A stretch of 64,000 nucleotides of DNA from Telmatactis stephensoni. Its lineage: Eukaryota; Cnidaria; Anthozoa; Actiniaria; Isophelliidae. Position 1 is the first letter of the stretch. Each line of letters opens with the position of its first letter. The notes beneath the pieces were generated by a model that was given only the letters and a program-made list of their open reading frames with translations, had not been told where the DNA came from and searched no databases. The position numbers were made by a program, and so were the translations under genes. Positions 1 to 10,600 of this stretch are shown here, piece by piece. Location of the stretch: assembly GCA_029948255.1 (NCBI GenBank), contig JALIZF010001804.1:682001-746000 (forward strand), given 5' to 3'.

Positions 1-697
1 TTTTCCCAAACAACTATTGACTGTTATGCCTCTATAATTATTGGGGTCATCATTTGCTCCAGCTTTAAAAATTGGTGAAATAATTCCATCATTCCAACGT
101 TGAGGGAATTTACCTGAATGCATAACTGTATTAAACAGTTTTTCAAAAGATTTGCTATGCCGGGGTATTTATGCAACATTTAATCATTTCATTGCTTATG
201 GAGTCAATGCCTGAAGCTTTATTGTTTTTAAGTTTTTTGCTTAATTTAATAAGTTCATCAGCTGTAAATGGTCTGTCTAAGATATCATTACTCGATGTTG
301 CAAATGTTTTAACATTTGAAACAAAAAAATCAATTCCTTTATCAAATGGATCGTCAGTAATGGGAATTGTACTATTTAAATTTTCAAAATACGAGAACCA
401 TTCTTGAGAATTAATAGGGGGTTCATTTCGAGTATTTTGTTTAGAAAATTGTCTTAACTTTTTAATTAGAGACCAGTATTCTTTTGGATCTCCTGATTCT
501 AAAATTTGGATTTTATTTAAAATGTCATTTTTGAAAATGTATTTTTTGTGTTTAATTAACTTTTTATATTCTTTCTTTTTTGTGGTAAAACTGCTACGTA
601 AAAAGGGATCTTTTGGAGAACGAAGCAATAGTTTACTTATTCGGATTACTTCTTTTTTAAGTTCCCAGCAAGATTTATCATACCACTCTTGGCACTT
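1..697 (-). pseudogene. LINE (non-LTR retrotransposon) reverse transcriptase fragment, frameshifted
   Basis: Read on the minus strand, about 697 down to 172 encodes the basic linker and N-terminal reverse-transcriptase region of a non-LTR retrotransposon: a WYDKSCWELKKE-type segment, then DPKEYWSLIKKL, then the RT block KLKNNKASGIDSISNEMIK. This frame stops at about 155. The next RT block (FPQRWNDGIISPIFKAG, then NNYRGITVNSCLGK) continues in another frame to the window edge, so at least one frameshift lies near 155-175. The upstream end of LINE similarity coincides with the start of the palindrome at 698; the first ~30 residues of the open frame come from palindrome DNA, not LINE. The clade (L2, CR1 or RTE-like) was not resolved. 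The element continues beyond position 1. Confidence 0.85.
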
Positions 698-3009
698 TTT
701 AATAACTAACTCGCCGTTCTCGGCCGACCTACAAATAAACTGAAAAAAACGGAATAACTCCGCCAGAATACACTCAACTATTACCAAAAGTTTGCTTCGA
801 AGGCAGTATTATATCCAGAACCCAGACCAGCACTTAATACACCGATAGGATACAAATCTCAGGGGGAGAACACGTTGCGTTAGTAACAAACTCGCGCTCT
901 ATCCAGCAAAGAAAAATTGAAATAACTCAATAACGCTAAACTCAAATCGTGTCAAACCTCGGATTCCAAGATAATACTTTAAGCCTAATCCAGACCACTA
1001 ATTTATTTAAGAATAAAAGAGAAATTTCAGGGGGAGAACTGCGTAACAATAGATTCGGCCCGGGATCCAGAAAGAGTTATTGAGCCACGAAAACAATTCC
1101 AAAACAATCCGAAACTCGCTCTAGACAATCCAAAAGTTATGCTTAGTTGGTTTCCGAGCTCAAAACCACATTTTGTGTGTCACAAGGCACATTTTTTTTT
1201 ACCGTCAGTTAATCATTAACTCGCTTGTCTGCAAAATTCAAATAACCCGGCGGCAATTCACTCCACCCTAACCAAACTTCAGGTGCTTGGTCATTTCCAT
1301 ATGCAGAACCCAGACCAGTACTTGATTTGACAACCTCATATAAATTTCAGGGGGGAGGGGTACGTTACATCTGATGACCAACTCCAGCTCTAGTCGGCGG
1401 TGAAAAACTGAAATAACGCGACTAGAATGCACTCAATTATTTCCAAACCTTGGATTCCAAGTCAGTACTATGTCTTGAGCTCAGACCAGCACTGAATTCC
1501 GCGATCCGATACCAATTTCATGGGGGGAGGGGTGCGTAACTAAGGATGTGTAATATTTTACGTCCATTGCGCGACTGAAAAAATTGAAATAACTCGTCGA
1601 CGTTTCACTCAATCCTTACCAAACTGCAGATTCCAAGTCACTTGGACATCAGCAACCCAGATCATTACTTCATTGCATGGGGCTTTGTATGCCCGGGTTT
1701 GATGACGCGAGGAAACAACTTTTTCTGCGAAACCTTGTTTATTTCTTTCCGATAGGGTACATAAATGTTTTGTTACTAAACTAACGATTCACCGTAAAAA
1801 TTAACGTTAAGTTTAATTAGCTGCTACCAAAATTTTGCGATGCAGTTTTAAAAAATTGTGCTACCCTACTCCCGCACGTTACAATTTGATACTTCCGAGT
1901 GAATTTTTAGCATTAACAAGAACTAAATTCGCGCGCTACCGTAGCGAGTAAAGCATGTTTTTTACCCTTTTTACATGGGCAAAAATTTATGAATAAAACC
2001 AAAATCAAACCCGGGCATACAAAGCCCCATGCAATGAAGTAATGATCTGGGTTGCTGATGTCCAAGTGACTTGGAATCTGCAGTTTGGTAAGGATTGAGT
2101 GAAACGTCGACGAGTTATTTCAATTTTTTCAGTCGCGCAATGGACGTAAAATATTACACATCCTTAGTTACGCACCCCTCCCCCCATGAAATTGGTATCG
2201 GATCGCGGAATTCAGTGCTGGTCTGAGCTCAAGACATAGTACTGACTTGGAATCCAAGGTTTGGAAATAATTGAGTGCATTCTAGTCGCGTTATTTCAGT
2301 TTTTCACCGCCGACTAGAGCTGGAGTTGGTCATCAGATGTAACGTACCCCTCCCCCCTGAAATTTATATGAGGTTGTCAAATCAAGTACTGGTCTGGGTT
2401 CTGCATATGGAAATGACCAAGCACCTGAAGTTTGGTTAGGGTGGAGTGAATTGCCGCCGGGTTATTTGAATTTTGCAGACAAGCGAGTTAATGATTAACT
2501 GACGGTAAAAAAAAATGTGCCTTGTGACACACAAAATGTGGTTTTGAGCTCGGAAACCAACTAAGCATAACTTTTGGATTGTCTAGAGCGAGTTTCGGAT
2601 TGTTTTGGAATTGTTTTCGTGGCTCAATAACTCTTTCTGGATCCCGGGCCGAATCTATTGTTACGCAGTTCTCCCCCTGAAATTTCTCTTTTATTCTTAA
2701 ATAAATTAGTGGTCTGGATTAGGCTTAAAGTATTATCTTGGAATCCGAGGTTTGACACGATTTGAGTTTAGCGTTATTGAGTTATTTCAATTTTTCTTTG
2801 CTGGATAGAGCGCGAGTTTGTTACTAACGCAACGTGTTCTCCCCCTGAGATTTGTATCCTATCGGTGTATTAAGTGCTGGTCTGGGTTCTGGATATAATA
2901 CTGCCTTCGAAGCAAACTTTTGGTAATAGTTGAGTGTATTCTGGCGGAGTTATTCCGTTTTTTTCAGTTTATTTGTAGGTCGGCCGAGAACGGCGAGTTA
3001 GTTATTAAA
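698..3009. repeat. Large palindrome: two ~1006 bp inverted arms around a 300 bp spacer
   Basis: 698-1703 is the reverse complement of 2004-3009. Every stretch compared pairs with a constant coordinate sum of 3707, so there is no net indel. The spacer is 1704-2003. The left arm ends exactly where LINE sequence begins; on the right the same tandem-repeat DNA continues outward to about 3540. No coding potential or transposase was recognised. It could be a recent inverted duplication, a foldback transposon or an assembly or library artefact. Confidence 0.9.
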
Positions 3010-3540
3010 CGTAACGCGCTCCTCCCCCTGAAATTTATAGTATATTTATGAATGATACTGGTCTGGGTTCTAGATATAATACTGACCTCAAATCGAAGGT
3101 TTGGTAATAATTGAGTGTATTCTGGGTCAGTTATTCAATTATTCTTGGTCGGCTAGAGGGAAAGTTAATTATTACATGTGACGTACTTTGATTTTGAATT
3201 CTCTCCCTTAAATTCAGATTATATTCTTGAATAAAGTACTGGTCTGGGTTCTCTATATTATAGTGACCAAGAATCTGAAATTTGGTTAGGATTGAGTAAA
3301 TTGTTGTTGAGTTATTTTGATTTTTGTCTTGGCCGGTCAAAGGTTACGGTTTGAGATATCGTTAATTGAAATATTGCCGTGTATTATTGTACACAAAGTA
3401 CTTTCCGATTTGGTTTCGACTTAGTAAGACATTATTCGAGCTATAGATCGTGTCTAGTACTTTATTTGGATTGAATTGGAGGTTTTTGACTGTTTTCGAA
3501 TCCCGGGCTGAATCCCGGGCCGAATCCCGGGCTAACTTCA
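2004..3540 (+). repeat. Diverged tandem repeat, ~170-180 bp unit
   Basis: The motif GGTCTGGGTTCTGNATAT recurs near 2047, 2219, 2391, 2710, 2879, 3059 and 3241. Each copy is followed by a GGAATCNNAGGTTTGG-like segment, a GAGTTATTTCAATTTTT-like segment and a CTCCCCCTGAAATTTAT-like segment. Period is about 170-180 bp with strong divergence between units. The same units appear inverted in 698-1703. The array closes near 3500-3535 with three short CCCGGGC-containing repeats. Confidence 0.75.
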
Positions 3541-3547
3541 CGCTGGT

Positions 3548-3672
3548 CTGGGCACCAGGGGGTTATTATTCTCTTTCTTTAGAGAGTTGGCGAGCGCCGA
3601 AGGCGCGTCGTGTGACTCTCCTTTGAAGTGAAATAAACGTCGGAAGGAGACGATAAATCCCTGGAATCCAGG
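3548..3672 (-). mobile_element. Short inverted-repeat MITE, copy 1
   Basis: Ends resemble CCCTGGNNTCCAGGGG followed by TTTAT. The interior carries a GCGAGCGCCGAAGGCGCG block. It is the reverse complement of the element at 4147-4288, with moderate divergence. Too short to encode protein; presumed non-autonomous. Confidence 0.65.
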
Positions 3673-4146
3673 ATCTCACTCGAAAATCATGTCAAAAACT
3701 CCTAGACGAAATTACCCTCGTAAAACGAAAAGTGTTACAATGTAAATTGCTACGTGAAATATGAAATCAGTAGTTACGAATACGTTAAGGCTAACGGCGC
3801 CAAAAAGTTCTTACAAAACAGCAATACTCAGATACTCACCGACAACTGTACATCACAGTTCAGCCGTATGTATGTTTACGATTGAACTGATCTAGAATAA
3901 AACCGGTTTTCTTCTACTTGAAAACCGGTTTACTGTCACCGGTTCACTGAACTTATCCATGCTTATCATGATCATGTACCATCAAAACAGAAATCGCGGT
4001 CGATTTTTCATGTTCACTCATGTTGCATTGTTTTTAAAAGATTCAATTAAAACAGTGCTATAACTGTGAGCATAAAATGATCAATAAAACAACTTGTAGT
4101 ACAATCACAGGGGGCCCGGCTTGAAGGGAGGGGTGGACAATAACTA
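3673..4146. other. Intergenic, no gene recognised
   Basis: AT-rich sequence between the two MITE copies. A small hairpin, AAAACCGGTTTTC against GAAAACCGGTTT, lies at about 3900-3930. No exon or RNA gene was seen. Confidence 0.5.
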
Positions 4147-4288
4147 CCCTGGGTTCCAGGGGTTTATCGTCACGTTCCGACGTTTATTTACTTGATAGGA
4201 GAGATTTTCGCTTCTCGCGCCTTCAGCGCTCGCCTACAAGAGAAAAAGTTTCTAAGGAAAGCGAATAATAAACCCCTGGAGCCCAGGG
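4147..4288 (+). mobile_element. Short inverted-repeat MITE, copy 2
   Basis: Bounded by CCCTGGGTTCCAGGGG and the inverted CCCCTGGAGCCCAGGG. Interior has CTCGCGCCTTCAGCGCTCGC. It matches 3548-3672 in opposite orientation. It lies about 240 bp upstream of the RTEL1 promoter signals. Confidence 0.7.
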
Positions 4289-4521
4289 TAGACAATAACC
4301 AAAAAAAATTCGAACAAAGCCTTAAACGAAGAAAAAAAATTCGTACACAACAAAAGTGCCAGAAAAAAAAATTCGTGCATGTTGGAAAAATAATTCCTGC
4401 ACCGCCACGAAGGACAGAAAAAAATTCCTGCATAAAAAAATTCCCCGCTAGTTCCACTTCTCAACTAGCCTGTGTCAAGACACGAGGCCAGGTTACTCTT
4501 GCAAAAATGGTGGACAAGACG

Positions 4522-4538
4522 GACTGATTGGCGCGAAA
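4522..4538 (+). promoter_or_regulatory. Probable RTEL1 promoter: inverted CCAAT plus E2F site
   Basis: ATTGG (inverted CCAAT) at 4527-4531 overlaps GGCGCGAAA at 4530-4538, whose reverse complement TTTCGCGCC is a canonical E2F/DP site. It is about 107 bp upstream of the RTEL1 start codon. E2F control is known for animal replication genes, which suits a replication-fork helicase. Start of transcription cannot be placed from sequence. Confidence 0.65.
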
Positions 4539-4644
4539 GTTTGACTATAAAATATCAAAATCCTTGATGTGCTGTGTTTAAGATAATGTATTTAATGCTC
4601 TTCCTGATCGTAGTTCGTCTTTAAAAGCATCGCTTTACACAAGA

Positions 4645-7600
4645 ATGGCTCCCGTTAACATCAGAAACGTGGATGTTGATTTTCCGTTCAAACCGTACGA
4701 CTGTCAAATCGCGTACATGGACAAAGTAATTCAGTGCTTGCAAGAGGTGAGAATGTTCTCTTGTAGTTGGCTTAAACATTCTTTCCCTTGTGGAATTGAG
4801 TTTATTTAAGGAAGCATATGACCTTAGTAATTTATAATCATACAATGGAGAGATATTGCTATCGACTTTCTAAAAAATATTTTCGCTTAGTTTGTTGTTT
4901 TTATCAACCCCTCTTTTTTAGAGAAAAAATGGAATATTAGAGAGTCCAACCGGGACAGGAAAGACTCTTTGTCTTCTATGTGCCACGTTGTCTTGGAGAC
5001 AGACCTTTGTAGCCAATATGCAATTAGAACAAAGACTTTGCAGTACAAAGATGGAGGCTGCGAATAATGAAGCCTTTAAAGAGAGCCTTGGTCATCAATT
5101 ACAGGACGCTGCTGGTGCATGGGACTCAGGTGGCAGTGCAGGTACTACATGATCTCCCGGAGGGGGGGGGGGGGTAGACAATACATGTATCCTCCATCCC
5201 CTCCCTCCATCAATTGTGCTTGGTGCTTTTGGTGTTTGAAGCTATAGAGCAGTTTTCATATGAGTGCAAAAAGGACAGCACTGTGCCATGATCATGTCAG
5301 TGATGTGATGTCTATAGAGGGATTTCATGGCAGACATGTTTGTGGTCAAAATAATAGTGATTTTTTCCCAAGAGAAATGAAATCTTTTCTAATTCCAAAC
5401 CTTTCTATTGTACTTGCCCACAAACATGGCTGCCATGAAATCCCTCTATAAAAAACATTCAATATTCCTGCTGAAACTGTTGTGCTGTGACAGTACCATT
5501 TTCACAGTCATACAAAATCTGCACTGTACCAAGTTACATTGGTTAGTGAAAAAGTCCAGAACAAGGATGTGATAATGGTAGTAAATGATGGAAGTTGAAA
5601 TGTGATTGAACCTCTATCTTACAGTGTTGCACACTAACCAACCAATCCATCCTTACCTCTAACTAAAGTATAAATTAATTATATGTAACTAGAGTAGTGT
5701 TTATACACAAAACTTCAATTTGGTGTATATAGCTATTTCAAAAAAGGTTAAGGGGGAGAATAGTGAATGGCAATCGGCGATTGGTGATTGCAGGACTGAA
5801 AGGAAATTTGGGGTAACAAGAATTGCTTCATTTTCAATAATTGAATACCCAAGCAATGCCGGAACCATGCAGTAAAGATCTCATTGGACAAGTGGTCAAC
5901 AGGTGATTCATATTTCTGTGCCAGATAGTGGTATAATAGCATGACCACAGTTCCTTTTGGTCATGCAATCACTAATCGCTGATCTCCATTTGCCGTTTAC
6001 CACATCAATCTATAGCTATGTACCTAGACTGATTTGAAAGATATCTTTTTTTGCCCTTTGGGTTACCTGTGCTGCTCAATCTCACCCTATTAAAGCAAAA
6101 AGGCAAAAACAGCAACTTATTGAATCAATCTAAGTTTTACCGTACAGGATCCTTGAATGATGTGAGTATATATGGGTACATAGAGGTCAGGGTTTACTAG
6201 ATTTATCACCAGTAATGAAGTATTGTTGTTAGATAATAATTATTGGATATTGTTCTTATCAGGATCCTTCTGTGAAATCCCTAAGATTATTTATGCTTCA
6301 AGAACTCATTCACAACTTGGTCAAGTGGTGCAAGAATTAAAGTCTACTGTTTATAGGTGTGTACAATATTTTTTCAGTTTAAAAATTTTCAGAATGTAGA
6401 AGTGATATCAACTTAGTAGCTCTTACACTTTGTATTTAAAGGGGTGAGTATATTGACATGAAATGATTCATGAATGAATGAATGAATGAATGGATGGATG
6501 GATGGATGGATGAATTAATGAATGGATGGATGGATGAATGAAGTTTATGGATTGATGGATGGGTGAATAAATGAATGAATGCTCTTTTCAAGAGGGACCT
6601 ACAGTTTAGTACATATTTGGACATTTTTGCTAAAACTGAAAGATGTGTGTTGTTTGTAAGATAGAATGCCTTGGGAAAACCTAATATTCAGTATTCAAAA
6701 TTTCACCTTATCAAAGAAAGAACATTAGAGAGATTAAGCATCACGTACACGAGAAATGGCAAAGGGCAAAGAGGATCACGTGACCTGCTTTTTTCGCATC
6801 TGGCGTTGCTTGTTTCAATGCGAGGATGGATCATTTTGCGTTTGCTGTAAACGTGAAAAGTTGCTCTTTCATTTGAGTACCAAACTGTGTACATGTGTAG
6901 ATCTATACATTCTCTAAGTGACCATACTAATCTTGTCTGATTGCTTGCTTACTCACTTGTTTGCAGGCCCAAAGTAAGCATCATTGGATCAAGAGAACAA
7001 CTTTGTATTCATCCTGATGTTTTGAAGCAAGAATCCAATTCTGCAAAGGTTCACATGTGCAGGGCAAAAGTCTCTGCTAGAACCTGTCCATTTTATAATA
7101 ACCTAGAAGGTAATTGTCTCTGCAATAAATTGTATTTATCAGTAAACATTTATTATTAGATTTACATGTGTGACTTCATTTTGAACTATTTTGAACTATA
7201 TTTAAAAATGTTATTTTAAGTTCTGGTCCAAGTGAGAGGTAGGTACATGTATCTCTAAAGGTTTATATTATTTTTATTGTTTAATCCATGCATCCACCTC
7301 ATTAACCAAAATTTATAGTCATTAAACCATGCAGTATTGATATACTTGTATGAGCATCCAGAGTAAATATATCATTATCTTGAATATCATATATTTTACT
7401 TAGGCTTTATAGCTGTATGCCCTATAAGTCCACATTGTTTGATCTCTTTTCCAGCCAATAAGTCCAACAAGGATTTCACTACAGATATTCTTGATATCGA
7501 AGACTTAGTCAAACTTGGTCAAAAGCACAAGTAAGCTAACAAACACTTATTAACTAACACTTACTAAAACTTTGTGAAAGTTTGTATTAGGTGTATCCCA

Positions 7601-10600
7601 AATGTTCCTGCTGGTAAGCAAGTACTACACTCAGGAAATCATAATATTGCAGTATAATCTTTTCTTCAGATTAAACATTGATTTAGCAATTTATTCATTT
7701 GTTGCAAGACAAACTTGAACAGTCCATCTCCACCTAACCCATATACGTGTATAGTAATACCTTTTGTTGTTTGTGTTAAGGGCATGTCCCTACTATATGG
7801 CAAGAGAGCTCAAGTCTGGTGCCGATATAATCTTCATGCCATACAACTACTTACTTGATGCAAAGGTAAACTAGTGTGATGAAACCATAGAGCAGATTTC
7901 GTGAATCATACCGTGCAGTACCATGGTACCAGTACCATGACCTTGTCAGTGCCGTGATATCTATAAAAAGATTTGAAATCCTTGCTGTAACAGCTGTGCT
8001 ATGCTGTGACAATGTCTTTGTCACAGTCATAAGAAATCTCTGTTGACAATAACCATTTTAGATTATTTTCTAATTTTTATACATTTTTAGACACTTAAGT
8101 TGCTTAATAACTATTTATTATTTTTCAGTCCCGTAAAGCACACAATCTTGATATATCTGGTAGTATTGTGGTGTTTGATGAAGCTCACAATGTTGTAAGG
8201 AATATGTTGAATTATATTAAGAGGAGATTTTTTTCAATGACGAGCAATAATGGCGAAAAGCGCCAAAAACTACACCTTCGTGTGAGTTTTAATCCAAATT
8301 TTTGTTCTGGATTAACACTCAAATCCTTTTTCTACCGGTTAAAAACTGATGTACCAAGATAAAATACCTGTTTAAAATGGATTTTTGAGTTGTACAAAGA
8401 CTTTTTCTTGAAGTTGTGTTGGGATAAAGCTTTTTCAAGCTGAATATCAAGAAAACATACAGCAAATGAGCAAATGAAGGCCTAAATCTCATTTTCGATC
8501 CAAATTTTCACTTTGGAATAACACTTTGATTCAACTTTTATCGGCCAAAACTACTTACAAACAACTTAAACTTTCTTATAGAAATGGTTTTAGTTTTGTA
8601 CAACAGCTATTCTTCAACTCAGGAGTTTTTGTCGTCCACTGCTCGAACTTGAAAAAAATCCCCTCTTAAAAAATAATAATTGGTATATTACACAAGCTCT
8701 GATTAGTCAGCAACTGTGCATGATTACAGTACAGATGCATAGATGATATCACTGAATCTTACGCACACTCTGATTGGTCAAGAACCCTGCATGATTACAG
8801 TACAGATGCATAGATGATGTCATTGAATCTTATGTATGCTCTGATTGGTTGAAATGTTTGATGAATATAAAACAAATAGATCCCATTTTTCCATGGATCT
8901 GTACTCTAATCAATGCACAGAAGATGTCAAAATGTGGTGAGAACAACAGTCATGCCACTTGACTTTATCTTGTGGAGTACTTTTTGCTCTCACAACATTT
9001 TGACATCATCTGTGCATCTATGAGAGTAAAGATGCACAGAAAAATGGAATCTGTTTGTTAAATACTTCATGGAGTATTTTATATTATATATTATATACCA
9101 TTGCCAGGAACCCAGAGGTAAATAGAAATTATTCTGGTGCTTTAAGTTTTCAGAAAAATACCCCTGTTGTCTGTTTGAATTTGTTTCAAAAGTCAAAAGT
9201 CATTAGTCACATTTTAATAGTTAATTGATAATTTGTAATATCACTACTTAATATTATTTGGGCCTGAATGTAATTTAGGCAAAGTTAAAACTGAGTACTT
9301 CCAGCTAGTGGTTTCCCTTGGGGGTTGATTTTGGGGGGACATTTGGCTCAGGGTTCTTGCAGAGATTGTAGTTTGGGCAGCTTCGCCACCAGTGCATCAA
9401 GAAATTTCCCCTCCCACCCACCTCTTCATCATATGGGTAAGTATAGGCTAGGGTAAGTATTTCCACCTCTAAGGTGTGATGTGCCATGTGGCCGGGTTGC
9501 CATGATCACCTCCGAGAGTGGGCTGGTTAGGCGGGACCTGCCTTCACATGTTGGCACTCAGGCCAAACTTATCACTACAATGAGTTTTAATTGTTGATTA
9601 ATTATTAAGAGGAGATGTTTTTCAATGACGAGCAATAATGGCGAAAAGCGCCAAAAACTAGACTTTCGTGCGAGTTTTAAACCAAATTTTCGTTCTGGAT
9701 TAACACTCAAATCCTATTCCTACCGGTTAAAAACTGATGTACCAAGATAAAATAACTGTTTGAAACAGATTTTTGAACTGTACAAAGACTTTTTCTTGGA
9801 GTTGTGTTAGGATTAAGCTTTTTCAAGCTGAATATAAGGAAAACATACAGAAAATGAGCAAATGAAGGCCTAAACCTCATTTTTGATCCAAATTTTTGCT
9901 TTGGATTAACACTTTGATTCAACTTTCATTGGCCAAAACTACTTACAAACAACTTAAACTTTCTGACAGAAATGAATTTAGATTTGTACAACAGTTATTC
10001 TTCATCTCAGGAGTTTTTGTCGTTCACTGCTCGAACTTGAAAAAAATCCCCTCTTAATAAGTAATCATAATTAATAATTTTCGTTAATACTTTGTAAACT
10101 AGATGAAGATTAGTTAACCTGATCAGGTCAACCAATCAGAATTAAGAGAAAACTTTACTTCAGGAACAAGCTCTAATAGACAACATTCCCAAGGATATTT
10201 TTGGGGGATTGAGAAACAAGCAACAGAATAACACTTCTGAGTTCCTGAGGATGACTTTTATACCTATTACACTATTCTATTTTTTGATCATTTGATTTGC
10301 AATTCAGAACATTTATTTGTTGTTTTTGATATTTTTGTAGGAGAAAGTGTGTGAGGAAACGGTGTCATTTGATCTGACATCATTTGACATTGCTTCTTGT
10401 GTAGAAGATGTCATTCTTTGCATGGAGTTCTTTGCTAATCAAGCAGCAGGTGTAGAATCTGAGGAAGAAATAAGTAAGCCGAAAAGAAAATATTTTATGA
10501 AAATTATCTTTTAGTTCTTAACTGTATATTAAAGAGGAATTTTAAGCTCTTATAAATAAATATGCACTTAGTGTTAAATTGATTAATATTTCCATTTTGT

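Noticed and set aside
155..787. The 210-codon minus-strand frame as an intact gene
   Set aside because: Its first ~30 residues lie in the palindrome arm, the rest is a LINE RT linker, and the RT continues only after a frameshift.
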